Assembly: GCA_964547995.1 (NCBI GenBank) | Contig: CAZJRB010000058.1 | Coordinates: forward strand, 1-46,207 | Reading direction: 5' to 3' | DNA length: 46,207 nt | Source: CAZJRB01 sp964547995 | GTDB lineage: Bacteria; Planctomycetota; Planctomycetia; Pirellulales; Thermoguttaceae | Part shown: positions 8,348 to 16,438 of the stretch, piece after piece | How the letters are laid out: each line of letters starts with the position of its first letter | Numbering within the stretch: the stretch's first letter is position 1 | Program-made: the position numbers and the translations under genes | Notes under the pieces: model-generated | The model's input: only the letters and a program-made list of their open reading frames with translations | Database searches by the model: none | What the model was told of the DNA's origin: nothing

Positions 8348-8407
8348 AACTATTTTGGGGAAGACCCGCTTGCTCCGCGATTCTTGCCGCGGAAGAGGTG
8401 CTCTGCG

Positions 8408-9448
8408 ATGTTGGAGGAACGTCACTTTATTTCGCCGGGAGAAGCCGAGCCCCCGTTCTTCGCGGGGCTCGACCTGGGAGGAACGAATATCAAGGTCGGC
8501 GCGGTCGACAACCGGGGGCGCCCGCTCTCCTGGTTGAGCGTTCCCACGGAGGTCGACCGCGGGCCCGAGGACTGCTCGCAGCGCATGGGCGCCGCGGTGA
8601 AGGACGCGATTGCCCGGGCGGGATTGCAGCCGGACGCAATCGCCCGCGTCGGGCTCGGCTCGCCCGGCACCATGGATATTCCGGCCGGAATGCTCATCAA
8701 GCCGGTCAATCTGAAAGGCTGGGATCATTTCCCCATCCGCGATCGCGTCAGCCATCATTGCGGGCTGCCGGTGGCGTTTGCCAACGACGCAGCGGCCGCC
8801 GCCTACGGCGAGTACTGGGTCGGCTCGGGGCGCGAGTTCCACAGCATGGTCCTGTTCACCCTCGGCACCGGCATCGGCTGCGGGATTATCATCGGCGATA
8901 TGTCGATCGACGGCGAAAACAGCCACGGGGCCGAGTGCGGGCATATCATCATCGACCACGGGCCCGACGCGCGGGTCTGCGGGTGCGGCAGGGCGGGACA
9001 TCTCGAAGCGTACGCCAGTGCGACCGCCGTGATCAAGCGGGCGCAGTCGCTGTTGGACGCCGGCCGGAAAACCTCCCTGGCCGGCCGTATCGCCGGCGGC
9101 GCCGAGCTGACGCCCAAGCTCATTGCGGAAGAAGCCGCCGGCGGCGACGAGTTCTCGCTCGATATCGTGCGCGAGGTCGCCCGGGCGATGGGCGTCGGCA
9201 CCGTCAACCTGATGCACACGATCGACCCCAACGGCGTGCTGTTCGGCGGCGCGATGACCTTCGGCGGCAACGAGACCGAGCTGGGCCGCCGGTTCCTCGA
9301 TTGGATCAAGGCGGAGGTGGCCGAGCGTGCGTTCGCCGTCTTGGCCGAGAAGACGGTCATCGACTTCGCGTCCCTCGGCGGCGACGCCGGCTACATCGGC
9401 GCCGCCGGGATCGCCCGCGTCGAGCACCAGCGTCTCCGGGTGGAGTAA
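8408..9448 (+). CDS. ROK-family sugar kinase (glucokinase-like)
   Basis: The 346-aa product has the ROK layout. The ATP phosphate motif is DLGGTNIKVG at 22-31, followed by FANDAAAAAYGE and LGTGIGCGIIIG. The ROK zinc motif is GH-x-HGPDARVCGCGRAGHLE. The usual last Cys of the CxCG-x2-GC signature is His here, a substitution that may still bind zinc. The likely reaction is ATP-dependent phosphorylation of glucose or a related sugar at C6. A helix-turn-helix domain is absent, so it is a kinase and not a ROK repressor. The ATG at 8408 follows GAGGTG at a suitable distance. It seems monocistronic and is followed by the hairpin element at 9450-9590, which may also end transcription. Confidence 0.88.
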   Translation: MLEERHFISPGEAEPPFFAGLDLGGTNIKVGAVDNRGRPLSWLSVPTEVDRGPEDCSQRMGAAVKDAIARAGLQPDAIARVGLGSPGTMDIPAGMLIKPVNLKGWDHFPIRDRVSHHCGLPVAFANDAAAAAYGEYWVGSGREFHSMVLFTLGTGIGCGIIIGDMSIDGENSHGAECGHIIIDHGPDARVCGCGRAGHLEAYASATAVIKRAQSLLDAGRKTSLAGRIAGGAELTPKLIAEEAAGGDEFSLDIVREVARAMGVGTVNLMHTIDPNGVLFGGAMTFGGNETELGRRFLDWIKAEVAERAFAVLAEKTVIDFASLGGDAGYIGAAGIARVEHQRLRVE

Positions 9449-9449
9449 A

Positions 9450-9590
9450 GGGCGGCCGATAAATAACTTGCCGGATTCAAAAATAAAGGAGGGGGCACCT
9501 GCCCCCGGCCCATAACCAAACGAGCCAAGTGCCGGGGGCGGGTGCCCCCTACTTTCAATCCAGATCGGAAAGTTATTCTTCGGTCGCCCC
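9450..9590. repeat. long-stem hairpin (MITE-like) element
   Basis: The inner arms are AGGGGGCACCTGCCCCCGGC at 9490-9509 and its near-perfect complement at 9531-9550. Imperfect outer arms extend the stem to about 9450 and 9590 (a GGGCGGCCGATAAATAACTT-like arm on the left, AAGTTATTCTTCGGTCGCCC on the right). The loop is about 20 bases. It fits a miniature inverted-repeat element and could act as a bidirectional terminator. Confidence 0.75.
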
Positions 9591-9738
9591 TAAAGACCTG
9601 TCCCACGTCATTTCATCCACGTGGGGGAATGTGGCCCCCCTTTTGCCGCTGCGTAGAATAAGCTACATTTTCATGGATTGCATTTTGATTGCCGGTTTCC
9701 GGTTTTTTGGACCGTCAGGAGTGAAGGAGTAGCGAGTC

Positions 9739-10137
9739 ATGATAGAAGTTCTCAAAAGCGAAGGCAAAGCGATCGGCATGAAGGTCAACGGGAAGCTCGT
9801 TCACGCCGATTACGAGAAGTTCGTTCCGATGCTCGAAGAGATCATCGAGAAGCACGGCAGCTTTCGCTGCTACTGCGAGATGACGGAGTTCGCGGGCATG
9901 TCGGCCCACGCCGTCTGGGACGAGATCAAGTTCGACATCAAGCACTGCGGCCAGATCGAGCGGTGTGCGGTCGTCGGCGAGAAGCACTCCCACGAGTGGA
10001 TGACGAAGGTGGGTAACATGTTCTTTCCCAAGGCGACGATGAAGTACTTCGACGTTTCGGAGAAGGACGCGGCCTGGGAGTGGATCACCGAAGGGCTTTC
10101 GTCGGCGGGTTCGTGCGGATGCTCCTGTTCGGAGTAG
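9739..10137 (+). CDS. SpoIIAA-like (STAS-fold) protein with a cysteine tail
   Basis: The 132-aa protein matches the SpoIIAA-like/DUF3478 family: KVNGKLVHADYEKFVPMLEE at residues 16-35, then FRCYCEMTEFAGMSAHAVWDE, and a middle helix leading to KYFDVSEKDAAWEWI. Members are soluble proteins with a STAS-like fold and poorly known, possibly lipid- or ligand-binding roles. The C-terminus ends in GSCGCSCSE, an addition with three cysteines in five residues that could bind metal. AAGGAG ten bases before the ATG supports this start. It stands alone between two repeat elements. Confidence 0.8.
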   Translation: MIEVLKSEGKAIGMKVNGKLVHADYEKFVPMLEEIIEKHGSFRCYCEMTEFAGMSAHAVWDEIKFDIKHCGQIERCAVVGEKHSHEWMTKVGNMFFPKATMKYFDVSEKDAAWEWITEGLSSAGSCGCSCSE

Positions 10138-10159
10138 ACCCAAACGCTGCAAACGCGAA

Positions 10160-10461
10160 CTTGCAGGACGGATTGTCAATCCGTCCGGTGGAGGCCGGAA
10201 TGTGTTGTGAGATAGCTTCCAAAGGGGTACGTTTAGCAGCCCGTTGAAAAAGTCGGGGTCTGGTCCAATTTTCGGCAAGACAGCGTGTTTTTCACGTGAA
10301 TCGTTGGCCGAAAACTTGGACCTGAACCCCTCGTTCCACTTCAACGGGCTGCTAAATCTGTTCCAGAATGGTTGCCAGAGGAGGATACCAGGGGTAAGTT
10401 CAGACCATTCGCCAAAAAACGACGGTCCACCCGCTCTAAACGGATTGACAATCCGTCCTAC
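10160..10461. repeat. composite inverted repeat flanking a MITE-like unit
   Basis: Two inverted copies of a hairpin unit (GGACGGATTG-T-CAATCCGTCC at 10166-10186 and the inverse form at 10441-10459) flank the element at 10232-10356. The copies share about 24 bases including a TTGYAGGACGG edge. The arrangement resembles a tiny composite element; no coding capacity is present. Confidence 0.6.
10232..10356. mobile_element. MITE-like element with 17-bp terminal inverted repeats
   Basis: The ends TTTAGCAGCCCGTTGAA (10232-10248) and TTCAACGGGCTGCTAAA (10340-10356) are perfect 17-bp inverted repeats. The interior is itself an imperfect hairpin: TCCAATTTTCGGC on the left pairs with GCCGAAAACTTGGA on the right. 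At 125 bp with no open frame it fits a non-autonomous transposable unit. The transposase that would move it is not in the window. Confidence 0.75.
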
Positions 10462-10578
10462 AATTCCTTTTCTGCAACTGACAGATATACTTTCCGCAAG
10501 TGATAACCCTGTGCGGCAAACCCGACGGGACCGGTAAAAGTTGCCTCCTCTACCTGCCGCGGAACGAACCCGACTTGC

Positions 10579-10607
10579 TGGACGACCCCCGGGTATCCTG
10601 ATATGAT
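10579..10607 (+). promoter_or_regulatory. possible promoter of the J-like protein gene
   Basis: TGGACG at 10579-10584 and TATGAT at 10602-10607 are 17 bases apart, about 65 bases upstream of the ATG. The -10 box is good and the -35 box weak. Confidence 0.35.
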
Positions 10608-10672
10608 AAGCATTTGGAGAATTGTGCCTCACACAGAAGGTCCTGCCGGATGTACCCACAAAGGGGGGCAAG

Positions 10673-13600
10673 ATGTCGGACGCGTTCGATCCCTATTACA
10701 CATGGCTGGGCATTCCGCCCGCAGAGCAGCCGGCCGATTACTACCGGCTGCTGGGCGTCAAGCCGCTGGAAGAGAACCTCGATGCCATCGAGAACGCGGC
10801 GGACCGCCAAATGGCCCATCTGCGTACGTTGCAGTCGGGCAAGCACAGCACCCTTTCCCAAAAGCTGCTCAACGAGGTCGCCGCCGCCAAGGTGACGCTG
10901 TTGAACCTGACAAAGAAGACCGAGTACGACCAGTCGCTGCGGCAGAAGCTGAAACCCAAAGCCGCCCCAAAAGACAGGGCGGCCAAAGCCACTCTTCCCA
11001 TGGCGGATCCCCTGTCTGACGATGCGATACCCAGACCCGATTTTGTGAAGGAGCCCCCCCAAAAAACGCCCAATACCGCCCGCAAACAACAGGCCGTCAC
11101 CGGGGCGGCCATCGGGGGAGGCGTGTTCGTCTTGTTGCTGATCGCGTTTCTGGTGTGGCGGGCAAGCGGCCCGAACGAGACATCGCCTGACGAACTCGCG
11201 GCAGGAGACGGTTCGGCCGTCGGGCAGCCGGGCGAGTTGCACGCGCCGCCGCCACCCGCAGAGGCCCCGTCCGAAACTCCGCCGGGCGGCAACCCCGTTG
11301 CACCCGGCGTACCGGAGACTCCGCCGGAGCCGGCACTCTCCCTGGCCGACGTTCCATGGACCAACGTCTTGGAGCACGTCAACCTGACGAGCAATGCCGG
11401 CGGTCCGGGAAGTTGGACACAAGACGGTGGCGAACTGACGCTCACCGGCGGCACATCCAAGGGCTTGGTGCTTCCCGTTCACATCGAGGGCCAGTACGAT
11501 CTGCAAATGGAACTGACCCGAAACGTTGGAGACGACCCGGTAATTGTCCACCTGCCGGTCGGTAATCGATGTTGCACCTTGCGCCTCGGTATGCGGTGGA
11601 GAAAGGACAGATGCGCGCTTATGGGAATGAGCGCGGGCCCCGAGTTTAGTGAGAAAGGAGCGAGCTTGGGCGTGGGTGCGAGTCGTCGGCTCGACGTGAC
11701 CGTGCGACTGGAGGCCGACATCGCGAGCATCGAGACGTTGCTCGATGGGCAGCGGGCCGTTGCGTGGGCCGGAAATGTGACAGAACTTGCCGCCCCCACT
11801 GCAAGTCCAAACCGGTTGAGGCTTGCCGGGGGTGTGGGGCGGGGTGGAAACATTACCACCAATAGTTCCGTCACGTTTCACACCCTGCGGATTCGCAGTA
11901 CGCAGGAGACGCCGGTGGTGGCAACGACGGAACCGGAAGAACCGGTCATCGGAACCCCGGGTGAGGCCGTGGCGCAGGCCCCGGTTGAGACGCCGGTTGT
12001 CGAACCGCCGAAGCCGGTGAAACACCCGGTTCCGCCACCTGAAGAACAGAAGCGGATTCTCGCCGCCCTGGAAGAACTCTACGGGCTGAGCAAGGCCAAA
12101 ACGGCCGAGGAGAAAATCAAGCTGGCCAAGGAGCTGCTCGAGCTGGGCGGCGACCCGAGCGGGATTCCCGCCGAGCGGTTCGTAACGCTCCGAAAGGCCA
12201 TGGATCTTGCCCGCGAGGCTGGGGACGCCCGGTTGATGCTCGCCGCGGTCGATGCCATGGGGACCGCCAATATCGATGTCAACCTTCTGGACGCCAAGGG
12301 CACCGTCTTCGCGCAGTTCGCCGAAACGGCAAAAGACCCGGCCGTCATCAAGTCACTGATGGAGAACCTTCCGCCGTTAGTCGAGGCAGCGGTGGCCGAA
12401 AAGCGATACGACGTGGCCTACAACGCGGTGAAGGCCGCCCATAAGGCATCGGCGCGCCCGACCGGCTTGGCGTATCGCAAAGAGCTGTCGGACAAGCTCA
12501 AGGAAATGGAAGGGCTCCGCAGGGAGTTGGCGGCGGTCCAGCAGGCGGAAGCCTCGCTGCAAACAAATCCCGACGACCCGGCCGCCAACCTGCTGGTCGG
12601 CCGCTGGTACTGCTTCGACAAGGGCAACTGGGACCGGGGGCTGCCCTTTCTGGCCAAGGGAAGCGACGCCCAACTGAGCCAGGCCGCCTCGAAGGAACTC
12701 ACCCCGCCGGCCGACCCCGAGGCCATGGTTGCCCTGGGCGACATCTGGTGGGGAATGGCCGAGAAGGCGCCCGAAGACCAGAAAAAAACCCTGTATGCGC
12801 GCGCCGGGCATTGGTATGGGAAAACCGAGGGCAAGCTCACCGGCGCGCTGGCAAAGCTCAAAGTCGAAAAGCGGCTCGGCGAACTCGCCAAGATCGACCC
12901 CAAGATGGCCGCCGAGATGGGTGTGGTCAAGCCGGGGTCGCCGCTGCCGGTCGGACGCTGGATCGACCTGCTGCAATTCGTGCCGGCCGACAAGGGCTGG
13001 CAGCGCGAAGGCGACGCACTCGTGTTGCGCGAGGTGAGGGAAGGCACAAGGACCTTCCCGGTGGTCTTCAAAGGAGATTACGATTTGCAGGTCGACTACA
13101 CGCGGTACTCGGGCTCCTACCCCGTCAACGTCGCCTTGCCGATTGGAGAACGGGTGTGCGAGCTGGGGCTGGACTATCAGGGCACCAGCGGGCTGGGACG
13201 CATTGACGGGGAAAGATGGTACAGGAATTCGACCAGCCAAAAGCACGCGTGGGAACTCGGAAAGAAATACAGCATCCTGAGCAAAGTCCGCATGACCGGC
13301 GAGAACGTGACTATCGACGTCCTGCGAGACGGGCAGCCGCTGGTCAATTGGAGCGGTAAGCCGGCGTCGTTGGAAGCTCACCAGCCAAGGGAGCAGGGGG
13401 ACCCCAATACGCCGCACCTAAAGTTCTACAAAACCGACGGAACACTGCACGCTGCGCGGACACGGCTCGTTTCCGGCAATGGCGGGCTGCTCGACGCCGA
13501 AGGGAAGATCCCGGCCGAAGTGCTCGCCGCCGGTACCGGGAAGCCGGGAACGGCGATCGACCCGTTGAGCTTCGTCCCCGGCGGAGGAGCCAAGCAGAAC

Positions 13601-14113
13601 GAGAAGGGCGCCTGGGAACTCACCGAACGTGAGCATCAGCTCCGTCTGGCAAAGCCGGTCGAGGGCCCCTGGATCCTCGATTTCGATTTCGTCCTGCCGA
13701 AGAATGAGCAGGGACTTACCGTGGCCTTCGGCGAACAGGGCCGGCTGACTCTGACGATTCTGGCCAATTACCACTGCGCGATCCGGTGGCGCGGCGGAGA
13801 AGGCAGCTATCTGGCCAAACTCCCGCGGGAAGGGACCAGACTGCTCCAGCCGGGCAAGGCGTTCCACGCCCGGCTTATGGTCGGACCGGGTGGGGCCGCG
13901 CTGCTGATCAACAACGTGCCTGCCCTGCAGGCAACCGACAAACGCATCACCCCCAACGGGTCGATCACCATTACCGGCAGGCCCGCGGTGATTGCCAATC
14001 CGAAACTGACAGTCAAACCGGGCAAGCCCGTCAAACCGGGACTCGAACCGCATAAGCAAGCAATTCCCAAACCGAACAAGAACGCGATTCGCAGACCGCA
14101 CAAGAAGAAGTAG
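10673..14113 (+). CDS. J-like domain, single-pass membrane protein with repeated jelly-roll regions
   Basis: The 1146-aa protein opens with a J-like module (residues about 8-92: DPYYTWLGIPPAEQPADYYR, then LLGV, ending KTEYDQSLRQ). The HPD tripeptide needed to stimulate Hsp70 is absent. A membrane helix lies at about 144-163 (AAIGGGVFVLLLIAFLVW). A Pro-rich linker follows. Two related beta-rich regions share GxYDLQxxxTR and hydrophobic LPxG(N/E)RxC motifs (about 235-405 and 760-930), separated by a helical TPR-like segment; a third beta domain fills about 960-1120. The beta domains resemble concanavalin-like (LamG/DUF1080-type) folds. The tail is Lys/Pro-rich. Likely role: anchored surface or periplasmic scaffold or carbohydrate binder; unproven. 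GGGGGG precedes the ATG at 10673. trpD follows after 10 bases. Confidence 0.75.
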   Translation: MSDAFDPYYTWLGIPPAEQPADYYRLLGVKPLEENLDAIENAADRQMAHLRTLQSGKHSTLSQKLLNEVAAAKVTLLNLTKKTEYDQSLRQKLKPKAAPKDRAAKATLPMADPLSDDAIPRPDFVKEPPQKTPNTARKQQAVTGAAIGGGVFVLLLIAFLVWRASGPNETSPDELAAGDGSAVGQPGELHAPPPPAEAPSETPPGGNPVAPGVPETPPEPALSLADVPWTNVLEHVNLTSNAGGPGSWTQDGGELTLTGGTSKGLVLPVHIEGQYDLQMELTRNVGDDPVIVHLPVGNRCCTLRLGMRWRKDRCALMGMSAGPEFSEKGASLGVGASRRLDVTVRLEADIASIETLLDGQRAVAWAGNVTELAAPTASPNRLRLAGGVGRGGNITTNSSVTFHTLRIRSTQETPVVATTEPEEPVIGTPGEAVAQAPVETPVVEPPKPVKHPVPPPEEQKRILAALEELYGLSKAKTAEEKIKLAKELLELGGDPSGIPAERFVTLRKAMDLAREAGDARLMLAAVDAMGTANIDVNLLDAKGTVFAQFAETAKDPAVIKSLMENLPPLVEAAVAEKRYDVAYNAVKAAHKASARPTGLAYRKELSDKLKEMEGLRRELAAVQQAEASLQTNPDDPAANLLVGRWYCFDKGNWDRGLPFLAKGSDAQLSQAASKELTPPADPEAMVALGDIWWGMAEKAPEDQKKTLYARAGHWYGKTEGKLTGALAKLKVEKRLGELAKIDPKMAAEMGVVKPGSPLPVGRWIDLLQFVPADKGWQREGDALVLREVREGTRTFPVVFKGDYDLQVDYTRYSGSYPVNVALPIGERVCELGLDYQGTSGLGRIDGERWYRNSTSQKHAWELGKKYSILSKVRMTGENVTIDVLRDGQPLVNWSGKPASLEAHQPREQGDPNTPHLKFYKTDGTLHAARTRLVSGNGGLLDAEGKIPAEVLAAGTGKPGTAIDPLSFVPGGGAKQNEKGAWELTEREHQLRLAKPVEGPWILDFDFVLPKNEQGLTVAFGEQGRLTLTILANYHCAIRWRGGEGSYLAKLPREGTRLLQPGKAFHARLMVGPGGAALLINNVPALQATDKRITPNGSITITGRPAVIANPKLTVKPGKPVKPGLEPHKQAIPKPNKNAIRRPHKKK

Positions 14114-14123
14114 AAGTGCTGCC

Positions 14124-15164
14124 TTGATGGGAACACCGGGCGATACGATCATGATCGAAGAAGTAGTCCAACTCGTCGAGGACGGCTCCGATCTTTCGAT
14201 GGAGCAAATGTCCGAGACGATCGGCCAAATCATGGAAGGCCAAGTGGAAGAGGACCTGATCGCGAGGCTCTTGAAGGCCCTGCACGAAAAGGGCGAAACG
14301 GTCGCCGAAGTGGCCGGGGCCGCCCAGGCAATGCGACGGAAGATGACCCCCATCCGGACCGGCCGGATCGATTGCATCGACGTGGTCGGCACCGGCGGCG
14401 ACGCCTCCGGCACATTCAACATCAGCACCGCCGCCGCGCTGGTGACCGCCGCCGCCGGCGTGCCCGTGGCAAAGCACGGCAACCGCGCCGTGACCAGCCG
14501 GAGCGGGGCCTCCGACGTCCTGGCCGCCTTGGGCGTCAACATCGAGGCCGAGGTGGCTGCCGTCGAGGCGTGTCTCGACGAGCTGGGCATCTGCTTCTGC
14601 TTCGCCCCGCTGTACCACAAGGCAATGAAGCACGTCGCCCCCGTCCGGCAAAAGCTGGGTACGCCCACGATCTTCAATATCCTCGGGCCGCTGGTCAATC
14701 CGGCAGGCGCTCCCTTCCAACTGCTCGGCGTCGGCCGTGCGGAACTGCGGCCCCTGCTGGCCGAGGCCATCGCCATGCTCGGCACCCGGCGGACGCTCGT
14801 GGTCCACGGCACCGACGGGCTCGATGAGGTCTCGCTCGGCGAGGCGACCGAGGTGACTGAGGCAACCGCCGAGGGGCTCCGCGAGTTTTCATGGACGGCG
14901 GCCGATTTCGGACTCGAGCCCGTGGGGATCGACGCGATGCAGGTTGTCGGCCCGGAGGAGAGCGCCGCGATGATCCGCGAAGTTTTCGCGGGCAAGTCCG
15001 GCCCGCCGCGCGACATCGTGGTGGCCAACACGGCCGCCGCGCTATGGACCACCGGCCGTGACGGATCGCTTACCGAGTGTACACGGCCGGCCGCCGAAGC
15101 CATCGACAGCGGCGCGGCCGCCGCACTCCTGGCCCGGCTTGCGGAGCGATCATGGGCAAATTGA
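14124..15164 (+). CDS. trpD: anthranilate phosphoribosyltransferase
   Basis: The 346-aa enzyme transfers phosphoribose from PRPP to anthranilate, the second committed step of tryptophan synthesis, in the cytoplasm. Family motifs in order: DVVGTGGDASGTFNIST (PRPP/magnesium loop), KHGNRAVTSRSGASDVLAAL, FAPLYHKAMKHVAPVR, and TIFNILGPLVNPAG. The length is normal. Two starts are possible: ATG at 14124, or the ATG at 14151 (residue 10); neither has a strong ribosome site and the family alignment would fit either. No other trp gene is in the window, so the pathway is dispersed. It follows the J-like gene by 10 bases and overlaps the MFS gene by 13 bases, so the three may be co-transcribed. Confidence 0.93.
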   Translation: MMGTPGDTIMIEEVVQLVEDGSDLSMEQMSETIGQIMEGQVEEDLIARLLKALHEKGETVAEVAGAAQAMRRKMTPIRTGRIDCIDVVGTGGDASGTFNISTAAALVTAAAGVPVAKHGNRAVTSRSGASDVLAALGVNIEAEVAAVEACLDELGICFCFAPLYHKAMKHVAPVRQKLGTPTIFNILGPLVNPAGAPFQLLGVGRAELRPLLAEAIAMLGTRRTLVVHGTDGLDEVSLGEATEVTEATAEGLREFSWTAADFGLEPVGIDAMQVVGPEESAAMIREVFAGKSGPPRDIVVANTAAALWTTGRDGSLTECTRPAAEAIDSGAAAALLARLAERSWAN

Positions 15165-16366
15165 GTCCGGCCACGTTGCGACTGGTATTGTTGGTATCCT
15201 GCGGCCACGCCCTGGTCCACATCTACGAACAGTCGCTGGGTAGCGTCGAGGAGCTGGCCGTCGAGGACAGTTCGTTCGACATCCCCGCCGACCGGCAGAA
15301 AAAGGTCTCCGGCGAGTTGGGGAATTGGCTGCGATTGCCGTTCGGATTCTGCGCATTTCTGTCCGGGTGGCTCGCCGATCGGTTCGGCGCGAAGCGGTTG
15401 TTGTTGATCTACCTTTTCGGATGCTCGGCGGCGGCCGTCATGGCATGGTACTCGCCGACGATATTTCTGCTGACCATGTCGATGTTTCTGTTGGGGCTCT
15501 TCGCCAGCATCTATCATCCGGCAGGCGTGGGGTTGATCACGCATCATACGAATCCGGAAAACCGCCCCATGGCGCTGGGGTATCACGGGATCTTCGGCTC
15601 GGCCGGGCTCGCCGCCGGGCCGCTGCTGGCCGGGCTGGTGTTGAACACCGGGGCAACGTGGCAGCAATACTATCTCGTGCTCGCCGTGCCCGGCACCGTG
15701 TTGGGACTGCTGTTTGTTGTGTTCCTTCCGCGCAACCACGAGGACCCACACGGGGCCGACCCGAGCAGTTCGTCCGACAGGCGCGACGACGACGCATACT
15801 GGTCGTCCTACGTGGTGTTGTTGAGCACGGCGTGCATGACGGGGATCGTCTATGCGGCAATCTTGCACTTCCTGCCGCGTTATTTGGGCGAAGCCGGCCT
15901 GACCGTTCCCGGCATTCCGGAGAAGAGCTTGCGGAACTACATAACGGCCGGCGTCTTGGTCTTGGGGATATTCGGCCAATACGGCGCAGGGCGGATTGCG
16001 CGGCCCGCGACGCTCGAGCGGCTCGTGGCCGGCTCGTTCTTTGCCGCCGCCCCGTGCGTGTTGTGGATGGCATCCGCGGAAGGACCTGCTCGCATCTGGG
16101 CCGCCGCGTTGTTCGCGCCGTTGTTTTTCATGCACCAGCCGCTCTACAACAGCATGATCGCCAAGTACGTCCCGCGGCGACGGCGGAGCTTGTGTTTCGG
16201 GCTGAGCTTCACGGTCGGGTTCGGCGTCGGCAGCTTCGGGCCGAACCTGGCAGGCCACATCAACAATTATGCGATCCTGTACAGTATCCTGGCTGCCATG
16301 CTCGCCGTCTGCGGCCTGCTGGCCCTGACCCTCTGGCGATGGCACGGCCCGGTACAAGAACCGTAG
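15152..16366 (+). CDS. MFS transporter
   Basis: The 404-aa protein has 11-12 hydrophobic segments in two halves. The loop after helix 2 is GWLADRFGAKRLLL, the classical MFS loop 2-3 motif, and helix 5 contains GYHGIFGSAGLAAGPLLAG. It resembles the fosmidomycin-resistance type of drug or metabolite exporters more than sugar porters. The loop at 210-220 is short, charged and Ser/Asp-rich. The ATG at 15152 sits inside the end of trpD (overlap 13 bases), which suggests translational coupling. Substrate unknown; a link to tryptophan or an anthranilate-derived compound is only a neighbour-based guess. Confidence 0.82.
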   Translation: MGKLSPATLRLVLLVSCGHALVHIYEQSLGSVEELAVEDSSFDIPADRQKKVSGELGNWLRLPFGFCAFLSGWLADRFGAKRLLLIYLFGCSAAAVMAWYSPTIFLLTMSMFLLGLFASIYHPAGVGLITHHTNPENRPMALGYHGIFGSAGLAAGPLLAGLVLNTGATWQQYYLVLAVPGTVLGLLFVVFLPRNHEDPHGADPSSSSDRRDDDAYWSSYVVLLSTACMTGIVYAAILHFLPRYLGEAGLTVPGIPEKSLRNYITAGVLVLGIFGQYGAGRIARPATLERLVAGSFFAAAPCVLWMASAEGPARIWAAALFAPLFFMHQPLYNSMIAKYVPRRRRSLCFGLSFTVGFGVGSFGPNLAGHINNYAILYSILAAMLAVCGLLALTLWRWHGPVQEP

Positions 16367-16438
16367 CAGGCACGCTCCGTGTGCCGTCCGCAACAAAAGT
16401 GAACTCGATGTACACCGACACGCGGGGAGATGGTAACC

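Noticed and set aside
8036..8407. In-frame upstream extension of the ROK kinase
   Set aside because: It lacks kinase similarity, contains the promoter and is not preceded by a ribosome site; the ATG at 8408 gives a normal ROK length.
9673..9732. 19-codon frame before the SpoIIAA-like gene
   Set aside because: Short, no ribosome site of its own, and its end overlaps the ribosome site of the real gene. A leader peptide is possible but unsupported.
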